Shown here in pieces: positions 9,592 through 18,177 of a DNA stretch of 64,000 nt. Each line of letters opens with the position of its first letter. The stretch's first letter is position 1. Below the pieces are notes generated by a model that saw only the letters and a list, made by a program, of their open reading frames with translations, did no database searches and was not told the DNA's origin. The stretch covers positions 1,054,001-1,118,000 of the forward strand of contig NZ_CP092712.1 in the NCBI RefSeq assembly GCF_023983475.1. The letters are read 5' to 3'. The position numbers and the translations under genes are program-made. The stretch is from Aliivibrio fischeri ATCC 7744 = JCM 18803 = DSM 507. GTDB lineage: Bacteria > Pseudomonadota > Gammaproteobacteria > Enterobacterales > Vibrionaceae.

Positions 9592-12228
9592 ATGAATGTG
9601 AAGGAAAAAATTAGTTTTAATGTGTCTGCGCGCACTGCAAGATTAATTGGGCGAGAGAATGTCGCTACGTCTGAAGGTGCGATTATCGAATTGGTTAAAA
9701 ATACTTATGATGCAGACTCCGATATATGTGTAGTTTTTTTCGATATTCCATATCCTAGCGCCCCAAATAAATTGTCTAATAGTGAATTTTATAATCTTTT
9801 ACCATACGCTAGAGAGTCTGGCATTTCTCTTGAGTCTGCGTACTCACTTTTGGACGAGTTGTGGGTAAAGAACAAATTTGAAGCTCCAGAAGGTGTTAAC
9901 GGTAAGGATTTAAGTGATATTAGAAGGGAGTTTGTTAGAAGTAACAGTAAGCTAGAGTATTTTTTCGCGTCTTTTTCATGCGTCTATATAATAGATAATG
10001 GAGAAGGGATGAGTGCTGATATAATTAAAAAACAGTGGATGACAATTGGAACTGACAATAAAGCGTTAGAGTTCGAGTCTACTAATGGCCGAATAAAATC
10101 CGGTGCGAAAGGCATAGGGCGATTTGCATTAGATAAGTTAGGACGTTTAGGCGAAATGCGAACTATAACATCTGAATATAATGAAAGTACTATTTGGCAT
10201 GTTGATTGGGATAGTTTTGAGCAACAAGGTAAAAATATAGATGAAATCTATGCGACCATAGAGTCAATACAATTCAATCATAGTGATTACCTTAAAGAAG
10301 TTTTACCTAGTGCTGCAATTGAAGATTTCGATAAATCAATTGTTGATTTCAAATATTCCTCTTTATTGGCATGTATGGAGAGTGGAACTATTATCAAAAT
10401 ATCTTCAGTGAGGGATGTTTGGAATGAAAGAACACTTAGATCATTGAGAACTGGATTAGAAAGTTTAGTTCCTCCGGTGGAAGACTCTAGCTTTCAATTG
10501 TTTATGTATAACAATTGTTATGAAGAGTTCAATGGAAAAATTTTACCAGAAGTTTGTGAAGATTTTGATTATAAAATTAATGTTACTGCTGATAGTGATT
10601 TAAATTTAAATATTACTGTGTACAGGAATGAGTTTGATGTTGAGAAGATTCCAGATAATGTTTTTAAAAGAGATTTCTTCCAAGATGAAAGGTTTAATAA
10701 GGAATCTTTTAAAAAAGGAGGGTACACTTTAAACGTCCCTTTAGGTCAGTTACTTCCTGGTATTAGTGAATCTGAAACATATGATATTGACGAGATCGGT
10801 TCTTTTTCTTTTAGCCTTTACTTTATGAAACAGGCATCGAATCAAAGAGATATTGAAGCTTATTTCTTAAAAACGATCAATAGTGAAAATCGCAAACATT
10901 GGTTAAAGATTAATAGTGGTGTAAAAGTTTTCCGTGATAATTTTAGAGTTCGCCCATACGGAGAACAAGATAGTGCATCGTGGGATTGGCTTGGTTTGGG
11001 GAATCGTGTGGCATTAAGCCCAGCAGCAGTAAGTAGAAAAGGTTATTGGAAAGTTTCCCCTCAAAACATTGCAGGTGTAATTAATATATCTAGAGTACAT
11101 AATCCTCACTTTCAGGATAAATCAAGTCGAGAAGGATTGCAAGAGTCTGACGCATTACTTAAGTTTCAAGAGATTATTAAGAGATTAATTAAAATTTTTG
11201 AAGATGATCGTAGTTCAGTATATAGCGAATTTAGGAAATATCGTGATGATAATACTGTAGTTCCAGCAAAAGAAGATGTTTCAAATCAAGAGAGGCGAAA
11301 AGCGGATTTAATTGCAGATAAAATGTTTAAAGAATATAAACATAAAAAATTTAGTAATGGTGGAAGAAAACAAACTAAGTCTGATGATGAAACTTTAGCG
11401 ATTGCTTATTTAAGTGAAAAAAATGAGAAGCAGAATCTTGAAAGAGAATTAGATGATGTACAAAAAGAGAATTTTCTGCTGAGAATTTTTGCGTCTAGTG
11501 GCGTTACCATAGCTTCGTTTACACATGAATTAGATAATTTACAAACTAAGTTAGGTGACAGGTTTGGAGAGATAAAAGAGACATTACTTAATTATGTTAA
11601 AGAAGAAGATTTTAAAGAGGTTATTAAATACGAAAATCCATTTTACAAGATTGATTTATTTGAAAAAGAAGACAGAAAACTTAAGCGTTGGTTACAATAT
11701 ACACTGAGAACAATCAGAAAAGATAAAAGGAATAGAAAGCAAATTAATATTTCTGATTATTTTTTGACATTTGAAACTGATTGGATTGATACTTTAGCAG
11801 AGAGAAAAGCATCAATTGAACTTATTGATAATGCGAAAGGGTATCAGTTAAGAGCTTTTGAAATTGATTTAGATTGTATTTTCAATAATTTAATTATTAA
11901 TTCTCTTGATGCATTCATGGCAGCTAAGAGTAGATGTGAAAGAAAGATAAAGATTCAGCTTGATAGCAATTCATCTGGTTTATTTATAATCTATTCCGAT
12001 CTTGGCCCTGGTCTTAGTAAAGATATCGCTGAGCCTAAAGATATATTTAAACCTACATATACAACTAAAAGAGACAAAAATGGTAAGGAAGTTGGTACAG
12101 GGATGGGTATGTGGCTGTTATCTAAGACACTAGAGGAGTATGGAGCTAAAGCAATATTAAATAAACCAGATGTTGGTTTTGAGTTACAATTGATTTTTCC
12201 ACATAAATATCAAAATAAAAGGAAATAA
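9592..12228 (+). CDS. Dual GHKL-ATPase protein with histidine-kinase-like C-terminus
   Basis: An 878-residue cytosolic protein with no membrane helix and two separate Bergerat-fold ATPase domains. The N-terminal one is Hsp90/MORC-like: N box ELVKNTYDAD (N37, D40), G1 box DNGEG (135-139), G2 box GAKGIGR (171-177). The C-terminal one is sensor-kinase-like: N box NNLIINSLDA (765-774), DLGPG (803-807), IFKPTYTTK and GTGMGMW (835-841). Between them is a charged helical region with a candidate phosphoacceptor in SFTHELDN (H645). It is followed after 3 bases by a receiver-domain gene and then by HNH and methyltransferase genes. Inferred role: sensor and kinase of a regulated restriction-like defence system. 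Codons are strongly A/T-ended, with many AGA arginines. Confidence 0.8.
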   Translation: MNVKEKISFNVSARTARLIGRENVATSEGAIIELVKNTYDADSDICVVFFDIPYPSAPNKLSNSEFYNLLPYARESGISLESAYSLLDELWVKNKFEAPEGVNGKDLSDIRREFVRSNSKLEYFFASFSCVYIIDNGEGMSADIIKKQWMTIGTDNKALEFESTNGRIKSGAKGIGRFALDKLGRLGEMRTITSEYNESTIWHVDWDSFEQQGKNIDEIYATIESIQFNHSDYLKEVLPSAAIEDFDKSIVDFKYSSLLACMESGTIIKISSVRDVWNERTLRSLRTGLESLVPPVEDSSFQLFMYNNCYEEFNGKILPEVCEDFDYKINVTADSDLNLNITVYRNEFDVEKIPDNVFKRDFFQDERFNKESFKKGGYTLNVPLGQLLPGISESETYDIDEIGSFSFSLYFMKQASNQRDIEAYFLKTINSENRKHWLKINSGVKVFRDNFRVRPYGEQDSASWDWLGLGNRVALSPAAVSRKGYWKVSPQNIAGVINISRVHNPHFQDKSSREGLQESDALLKFQEIIKRLIKIFEDDRSSVYSEFRKYRDDNTVVPAKEDVSNQERRKADLIADKMFKEYKHKKFSNGGRKQTKSDDETLAIAYLSEKNEKQNLERELDDVQKENFLLRIFASSGVTIASFTHELDNLQTKLGDRFGEIKETLLNYVKEEDFKEVIKYENPFYKIDLFEKEDRKLKRWLQYTLRTIRKDKRNRKQINISDYFLTFETDWIDTLAERKASIELIDNAKGYQLRAFEIDLDCIFNNLIINSLDAFMAAKSRCERKIKIQLDSNSSGLFIIYSDLGPGLSKDIAEPKDIFKPTYTTKRDKNGKEVGTGMGMWLLSKTLEEYGAKAILNKPDVGFELQLIFPHKYQNKRK

Positions 12229-12231
12229 TAA

Positions 12232-12888
12232 ATGAAAATGATTTATAGGTTAGGTTATTTAGATGAGGATGATTCAGATATTAGTTTTTTCTATAACCGT
12301 TTTATAAAGACGTATAGTGAATACTATAGCATGGTGGAGTTTAAGCCGAAATCAGATATTAATGAACTTATAGATGAAATAATGAATGAGGGATTAGATG
12401 CAATTATTGTTGATTTTAGATTAAATGAATATGATCCTATAGGATATAGAGGCCATGATGTTGTTAATATGGTTAGAGAGCAAAAGAAGGACTTTCCTTG
12501 TGTAATTCTTACCTCTAATCCAGAAGATGCTATTGATAATTCTTTTGATACGTACATTGTTTTTAGAAAAGAAACTGCATTTGGTGATGTTTCTGATGAA
12601 AAATCTTTATTTGAAAATAAACTAAGAAAAAGCATAGAACATTACAGAGAAATGATATTGGATGCAGAAAATGAATTTTTAGAATTATCAAAGGTGACGG
12701 AATTAAGTTTGGAACAAGAACAAAGATTAATAGAATTAGATGATATAATAGAATCTAATTTGAGTTATAAGAATAAGGTTCCAAGTTATTTGAAGGAGAG
12801 CTCCCATGTTAAAAATATAGAGTTACTTGTTAATAATACTAAAACTATAATAGAAAAATTAAATGAAATAAAAGATAGATCGGAATAA
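12232..12888 (+). CDS. Stand-alone response-regulator receiver protein
   Basis: A 218-residue protein. Residues ~1-125 form a CheY-like receiver with an acidic pocket (LDEDD, D11-D14), phosphoacceptor D61 in IIVDFRL, switch Thr in LTSN (T94) and conserved Lys in FRKE (K113). The remaining ~90 residues are helical and charged, with no recognisable DNA-binding or enzymatic output domain. It starts 3 bases after the dual GHKL protein, so the two probably form a kinase-receiver pair. The output is likely protein-protein contact, perhaps with the HNH or methyltransferase product; that is inference. Confidence 0.8.
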   Translation: MKMIYRLGYLDEDDSDISFFYNRFIKTYSEYYSMVEFKPKSDINELIDEIMNEGLDAIIVDFRLNEYDPIGYRGHDVVNMVREQKKDFPCVILTSNPEDAIDNSFDTYIVFRKETAFGDVSDEKSLFENKLRKSIEHYREMILDAENEFLELSKVTELSLEQEQRLIELDDIIESNLSYKNKVPSYLKESSHVKNIELLVNNTKTIIEKLNEIKDRSE

Positions 12889-12896
12889 TTTTTACC

Positions 12897-13496
12897 ATGT
12901 TTAAAGTTAGATGTATAAACCCAAAGAGAAGTTGTACAGAGACAAAAAATAGTTACCGATTATATAAGCCTTATTTGAAAATAGACTTTAATAGTTGTTG
13001 TGGCTATTGTGGTATTCATCATGTTTACTTTGGTTCCGGTAACGCTTTTCATATTGACCATTTCGCTCCAAAGAGTTTGTTTAGAGAGTTGGAGAATGAT
13101 TATTCTAATTTGGTTTATTCATGCCCCATATGTAATATAGCAAAAAGTAATCACTGGGTTGGAAATGCACCGACCGAAAATATAGTTGGTAATAAAGGTT
13201 TCTATGATCCATGTGATATTAGATATGATAATGCATTTTATCGTGATTATAGAGGGAAAATAAAATATCGAGAGGAATATTCTGCTGCTGAATATATGTA
13301 TAAGAAAATGAAATTTGGCTTAAAAAGGCATGAGCTATTTTGGTTGGCAGATTATTTTCAAAATATAGTCTCTGAACTTTCACAGCAATTAGATGATTTA
13401 GGCGATAAGCACCCATTATTTTCTGACATTGATGAATTATTAAATCAATCAATACGGCAAATGTCAAAATACCATAAGCTAACTAGAGAGTTGTGA
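12897..13496 (+). CDS. HNH endonuclease
   Basis: A 199-residue protein with a zinc-supported HNH nuclease core: CGYCG (first Cys pair, near residue 37), HIDHFAPKS (catalytic His region, near residue 53) and NLVYSCPICNIAKSNH (second Cys pair and the Asn/His region, near residues 72-87). HNH enzymes nick or cut DNA with one divalent metal ion. It lies between the receiver gene (8-base gap) and a DNA methyltransferase gene (7-base gap), so it is the natural candidate for the cleaving component. It is shorter than most restriction enzymes and has no obvious separate target-recognition domain. Confidence 0.82.
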   Translation: MFKVRCINPKRSCTETKNSYRLYKPYLKIDFNSCCGYCGIHHVYFGSGNAFHIDHFAPKSLFRELENDYSNLVYSCPICNIAKSNHWVGNAPTENIVGNKGFYDPCDIRYDNAFYRDYRGKIKYREEYSAAEYMYKKMKFGLKRHELFWLADYFQNIVSELSQQLDDLGDKHPLFSDIDELLNQSIRQMSKYHKLTREL

Positions 13497-13503
13497 ATTA
13501 GCA

Positions 13504-15114
13504 ATGAGTAAGAATTTAGGTGTTTTCTATACTCCCCATGAGTTAGTTGAGTTTGTAAAGCTTCAACTTGAAAAAACGATAGACTTTAGTAAAGTTAATA
13601 GCATTCTAGAACCTAGCGCAGGTGATGGGAGATTTATTGAATCAATCTTAAAAATGATACCGGAAGATAAACTTAATATTAAGCTTATTGAAATTGACAC
13701 AGAGTCATGTAGGAAACTTAGGGAAAAATTTGTCCCTAAGTATAAAAATATTGTTGTTAATAATGATGATTTTCTTTTTTCTAAATTAGAAAAAAGAAAG
13801 TATGATTTGATTATTGGTAATCCTCCTTACATATCAAAGAGTAGATTGGAAAGGGAACAGATAACTCAACTTAGAAATATACTAACTGAGTTTGATATAC
13901 CACATTCTGCGGATAAAAATATTTGGACTTCTTTTATATTAAAATGTGAAAGAGCATTGTCTATCGATGGGGTTATGACGTTTGTCCTTCCTTTTGATCT
14001 TCTTCAAGTGAAGTTTTCTGAGAGTATACAAAACTTTTTGGAACGAAATTTTGAGCGTATCGATATCTATACATTTCAAAGCTTAGTGTTTAGAGCTGCC
14101 GGTCAAGATACAGTATTACTTGTTGCACATAAAAGACATAAAAGTCCTGGCTTGTATATATATGATGTGGATTCAATTACCAAAGAAAAAAGAAGTAATG
14201 AACCTTTACTTTTGACAAGGCAGGCTTGTCGTAAGAGCACCGCCAAAAGTAATGGAGTAAAATGGAGTTCCTTAGTATTATCAGATTGCGATATAGAATT
14301 TTTGAATAGCCTCTACACTAAGTTAAGTTTAGTGGACAATTATTTAATATCTCGACCTGGCTTGGTAACTGCCGCTAATGACTTTTTTATTATAGATTCT
14401 GAACGTCTACAAGAGTTCGGGCTTCAATCATTTTCAAAACCTGTTGTTCAGAAAGGTCTTTACGTTAAGAATAAGCTCGTTTTTAGTAAGCGAGACTATG
14501 ATGAGCTAATAGATACTGGGTTACCCGGTTTTTTTCTTGATTTTAATAACTATACTCAAGGAACATCGAGCCAAGTCGATGAGTATTTGGCTTTTGGAGA
14601 ACAGTTAGGTATACATAATAGATTTAAGTGTAGAAATAGAGAGTTTTGGTATAAAGTACCAATGGTTCCTCCTGGTGATGGTTTTTTCTTTAAAAGAAGT
14701 AGTGAATATCCTAAATTATTAAAAAATGAGAGTAAAGTTTATTCAACTGATTCCGCTTATAATATTTTTGTTAAACTTGGTTATGATATTAATTCGGTTA
14801 TTTATTCGTATTACAATCCTTTGACTATGTGTTTTGCTGAACTATTTGGCAGATATTATGGAGGAGGGGTTTTAGAGTTAATACCGAGTGAATTTAAAAG
14901 ATTACCTCTACCCTATACTAGTATTTCTCTACAAGAGTTTGAGTCTTTTAAAAAAGATTTTGATGAAAAGTCTTCGATTGTCGATATTTTGGATAAATAT
15001 GGACGATTTATTTTAAAGGATGCATTATGTATATCAGATAGTGACATTGATAGAATATTGATTATATATAGGTCTTTAGTTAATCGAAGGCTTAATAAAT
15101 CTATCACTAGATAG
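13504..15114 (+). CDS. N6-adenine DNA methyltransferase (Eco57I/TaqI-like)
   Basis: A 536-residue gamma-type amino-methyltransferase. Motif X-like GVFYTPHELV lies at residues ~6-15, motif I EPSAGDGRF (AdoMet binding) near 37-45, and motif IV GNPPY at 105-109 (catalytic N106-P-P-Y109). The C-terminal half (about 250-530) resembles the target-recognition regions of Type IIG/Eco57I-like enzymes, with RYYGGGVLELIPSEFKRLPLP near its end. No PD-(D/E)XK nuclease motif is evident, so it is probably the modification subunit, with cleavage supplied by the HNH gene just upstream. It is the last gene of the four-gene operon, and a terminator follows at 15178. Confidence 0.88.
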   Translation: MSKNLGVFYTPHELVEFVKLQLEKTIDFSKVNSILEPSAGDGRFIESILKMIPEDKLNIKLIEIDTESCRKLREKFVPKYKNIVVNNDDFLFSKLEKRKYDLIIGNPPYISKSRLEREQITQLRNILTEFDIPHSADKNIWTSFILKCERALSIDGVMTFVLPFDLLQVKFSESIQNFLERNFERIDIYTFQSLVFRAAGQDTVLLVAHKRHKSPGLYIYDVDSITKEKRSNEPLLLTRQACRKSTAKSNGVKWSSLVLSDCDIEFLNSLYTKLSLVDNYLISRPGLVTAANDFFIIDSERLQEFGLQSFSKPVVQKGLYVKNKLVFSKRDYDELIDTGLPGFFLDFNNYTQGTSSQVDEYLAFGEQLGIHNRFKCRNREFWYKVPMVPPGDGFFFKRSSEYPKLLKNESKVYSTDSAYNIFVKLGYDINSVIYSYYNPLTMCFAELFGRYYGGGVLELIPSEFKRLPLPYTSISLQEFESFKKDFDEKSSIVDILDKYGRFILKDALCISDSDIDRILIIYRSLVNRRLNKSITR

Positions 15115-15177
15115 AATAGTTATGTTTGTTTCTGTTAGTTTTAATTTGGTAATATACCAGAAAGCATACTAATATGA

Positions 15178-15209
15178 ATGCCAGTGATACCTTACTGGCA
15201 TAATTTTTT
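15178..15209 (+). terminator. Terminator after the methyltransferase gene
   Basis: An 8-bp perfect stem (ATGCCAGT/ACTGGCAT) with an 8-base loop is followed by AA and six T residues. It probably marks the end of the island operon. The rest of 15115-15394 contains no gene. Confidence 0.75.
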
Positions 15210-15394
15210 AATTTATAATACCTGATTGAAATAGTTAGAAAATATTTAACTCTCGAAAAGGATGTTTACATATTATTCTTATCCATTTTTCTGCAAAATT
15301 ATCTGACTATTTATTTGGGTTGGTATAAATCCTCTCTTGATCTGAAAAGTCACCTCTGACGTATAACATAGAGAACTCAAACATAGAGGTACAT

Positions 15395-15781
15395 ATGTAT
15401 CAGTTAACCGTTTTTTATGATGGAACTTGTCCATTGTGTGCAAAAGAGATGAGAGCACTCAAAAAGCAAGACAAAAACAATGTGATAAAAACCATTGATA
15501 TTTATAGTGAAGCATTTTCTGAATACCCTAATATTGACCCAAAGGCTGCGAATACGGTTTTACATGCATTAAACCAGAAAGGTGAGCTGATTCTCGGGTT
15601 AGATGTAACGTATCTCGCATGGAAACTAGTGGGTAAAGGTTGGTTTTATGCTCCTCTCAGATGGCCGGGAATTAAGATGATCGCAGATTGGTGCTATCTA
15701 CATTTTGCTAAAAATCGTTATCGAGTGTCCTATTGGTTAACGGGAGTGTCTCGTTGTAATAAAACAAGTTGCTCAAAATAG
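15395..15781 (+). CDS. DCC family thiol-disulfide oxidoreductase (DUF393)
   Basis: A 128-residue protein with the thioredoxin-like motif FYDGTCPLCAKEM at residues 7-19. The DxxCxxC arrangement defines the DCC/DUF393 family, which is thought to carry out thiol-disulfide exchange; substrates are unknown. A hydrophobic, Trp-rich middle and a Cys-containing tail are typical. It begins the vertically inherited stretch after the island and is followed 31 bases later by an SDR gene, probably in the same transcript. Base composition returns to that of the surrounding chromosome. Confidence 0.83.
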   Translation: MYQLTVFYDGTCPLCAKEMRALKKQDKNNVIKTIDIYSEAFSEYPNIDPKAANTVLHALNQKGELILGLDVTYLAWKLVGKGWFYAPLRWPGIKMIADWCYLHFAKNRYRVSYWLTGVSRCNKTSCSK

Positions 15782-15815
15782 ATTGTGATGTGACAGAGCT
15801 TTACGAGGAATCATG

Positions 15816-16523
15816 ATGAATATACTCATTGTTGGAGGAAACGGTGGTATAGGTTTTGCGATGATAAAAGAGTGCCTTACTCAGTATTCAGTTGCTCACA
15901 TCCATGCGACTTATCGTCGAACTAAACCACGGTTTCAGCATGAAAGAGTGAGCTGGTATCAAGTCGATGTTAGCCATGATGATGAAGTGAAATTATTCAG
16001 TGAATTATTTGATGATATCGATTGGGTTATTAATTGTGTTGGTATGCTACATACATCAGATAAAGGGCCTGAGAAAAATTTAGGCGCATTAGATAGTGCT
16101 TATTTTCAGCAAATAATATTGGCAAATACATTACCAACGTTATTATTAGCCAAATATTTCACCCCAAAACTTAAAAGTACGAATCACCCTAAATTTGCCG
16201 TTATTTCTGCGAGAGTAGGTAGCATTTCAGACAATGAATTGGGGGGATGGTATAGCTATAGAGCATCAAAAGCAGCGTTAAATATGTTCATTAAAACCAT
16301 GTCAATTGAATGGCGAAGGAGTGTGAAGAATGGTGTGGTATTAGCTCTTCACCCGGGAACTACAGACACTGCATTGTCTAAGCCATTTCAAGCAAACGTC
16401 CCACAAAATAAATTATTTTTACCAGCAAAAGTAGCAGGTGATCTTATTGGGTTGATGAAATCTAGTTCACCTCAAGAGAGTGGTAAGTTTTTGGCTTATA
16501 ATGGCGAAAGTTTACCTTGGTAA
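15816..16523 (+). CDS. SDR family NAD(P)-binding oxidoreductase
   Basis: A short-chain dehydrogenase/reductase of about 235 residues. It has the N-terminal glycine motif ILIVGGNGGIGFA (cofactor binding), NCVG in the middle, and the catalytic YSYRASKAALN (Tyr-x-x-x-Lys) near residue 148. It is close to the C-factor (CsgA-like) branch of SDRs; the substrate is unknown. Two tandem ATG codons (15813 and 15816) are possible. The second has the better distance to the gagga site at 15805-15809. Confidence 0.85.
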   Translation: MNILIVGGNGGIGFAMIKECLTQYSVAHIHATYRRTKPRFQHERVSWYQVDVSHDDEVKLFSELFDDIDWVINCVGMLHTSDKGPEKNLGALDSAYFQQIILANTLPTLLLAKYFTPKLKSTNHPKFAVISARVGSISDNELGGWYSYRASKAALNMFIKTMSIEWRRSVKNGVVLALHPGTTDTALSKPFQANVPQNKLFLPAKVAGDLIGLMKSSSPQESGKFLAYNGESLPW

Positions 16524-16728
16524 TAAATCAGTTACTTTGCAACAGAGCGATACATCACCATGCTTTACTCAGTCTAAGTTTACAGTGTTATATCTATGAG
16601 CTCTCACCAACCAAAAGATTATTCTTTATTTAATTTCTATTTACCTATCAAGCTTCTTAATAACAGCGTAGGATTAGACTAACTTTAGCTAAAATCAGGC
16701 TTGCACTCCGGTGCTTTAAGATAAAATC

Positions 16729-18087
16729 ATGAAACTAACCGAAAAACCGTTGCTTAATAACGCCTTACTTATTTCTATTTGTACACCGCAATTTAAAGGT
16801 GAGGAAGCCAAACAATCCTTGGCTGAACTCACTCGCTTGGTGACAACATTAGGCTTTAAAGTTGTCGGAACGCAATCTCAAAAGCAAACCTCTACGCAAA
16901 AGATGAGTGTGCTAGGTGCTGGGAAATTGGCAGAGATCGCACACATCACAGGTAATCAAGGAGAGGGTACGGATGCCGATACCGAAGATTTCTTTGATGA
17001 AACTGATTTTGATGATATTCCTTCAGAGAACTTACCGTTTGGTTGTGCTGATGTTGTTGTCTTTGATTGTGATTTAAGTCCATCTCAACTGCGTAATGTT
17101 GAGAATCAACTTGGTGTTCAGGTATACGATCGCACGGGTATTATCATTGAAATATTCAGTCGTCATGCTCGTACACGTACCGCTCGTCTTCAAGTTGAGA
17201 TGGCTCGCCTGAATTATGTCGCACCAAGATTGAGAGAATCTTCAATCGGTGACAGTGAACGCCAAATGGGTAAAGGTTCAGGTGAGACAAGTTTAGAGCT
17301 GGACCGTCGTAAAGTTCGTGATCAATTAGCTGAATTACGTCGAGAGTTAGACAGTGTTCAAGATGAACTGAAGGGACGACGAGCTCAGCGTTCTGAACTG
17401 TTTTGTGTTGCTTTAGTGGGTTATACCAATGCTGGTAAATCTTCAATGATGCGTGCATTAACAGGCAGTGAAGTACTGGTTGAGAATAAGTTGTTTGCAA
17501 CACTAGATACAACAGTGCGTGCGCTGTATCCAGAAACTCAACCTCGAATTCTTGTTTCAGATACCGTAGGGTTCATAAAAAAATTACCACATGATTTGGT
17601 CGCTTCTTTCCACTCAACGTTAGCAGAAGCGCACGATGCTTCATTATTACTGTATGTAGTAGATGCCTCAGATCCAACCTTTAGAACTCAGCTTGATGTT
17701 GTACATGAGGTACTTGGTGAAGTGGGTGTTGATGGCATTGATAAGTTATTAGTTTTAAATAAATCTGATCAACTGACTCCTGAGCAGCAACAAGCATTAA
17801 TGGAAGAGTTTCCTGATGCAATGATGACATCAACTCGTAATCCACTTGATGTAGCTAAATTGCATAAATACATTGTTAACGCTTCAGAGAAAGGGATGAT
17901 CGAAGAAGAACTCATTGTTCCTTATGATGCAAAAGGCATAATGGGAGAGATCCGCTCAAGCATGAGTGTGGTGAGTGAAGAATATGATTATGATCATATG
18001 AAGTTAACAGTGCGTTCTAGTGCAATTGATTTAGCAAGATTAAAAAAGCTGATGTCGAATTTATCAAGCAATAACGACAGTGAGTAA
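16729..18087 (+). CDS. hflX: HflX-like GTPase
   Basis: A 452-residue HflX-family GTPase. It has the N-terminal HflX domain with GAGKLAEI, a helical linker with the family-specific GSGETSLELDRR stretch (near residues 185-196), then the G domain: G1 GYTNAGKSS (~229-237), G3 DTVGF, G4 NKSD. HflX binds the 50S subunit and rescues or splits stalled ribosomes. An acidic insertion near residues 83-104 (TDADTEDFFDETDFDD) is unusual, and the usual hfq neighbour is absent, so this may be a paralogue of the hfq-linked hflX. Confidence 0.82.
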   Translation: MKLTEKPLLNNALLISICTPQFKGEEAKQSLAELTRLVTTLGFKVVGTQSQKQTSTQKMSVLGAGKLAEIAHITGNQGEGTDADTEDFFDETDFDDIPSENLPFGCADVVVFDCDLSPSQLRNVENQLGVQVYDRTGIIIEIFSRHARTRTARLQVEMARLNYVAPRLRESSIGDSERQMGKGSGETSLELDRRKVRDQLAELRRELDSVQDELKGRRAQRSELFCVALVGYTNAGKSSMMRALTGSEVLVENKLFATLDTTVRALYPETQPRILVSDTVGFIKKLPHDLVASFHSTLAEAHDASLLLYVVDASDPTFRTQLDVVHEVLGEVGVDGIDKLLVLNKSDQLTPEQQQALMEEFPDAMMTSTRNPLDVAKLHKYIVNASEKGMIEEELIVPYDAKGIMGEIRSSMSVVSEEYDYDHMKLTVRSSAIDLARLKKLMSNLSSNNDSE

Positions 18088-18177
18088 TCATAAGCTCAAA
18101 GTTGTAATATGCGTTTTATAAAAAATAACAAGGCACTCATTGTTTGAGTCTTGGTTTATATTTATCCAAATGATCAT

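Noticed and set aside
15115-15394. Direct repeat of the tRNA-Ser 3' end (attR) at the far end of the island
   Set aside because: I looked for CTCACCGCCA and the T-arm sequence after the methyltransferase gene and saw no copy, so the right boundary cannot be fixed.
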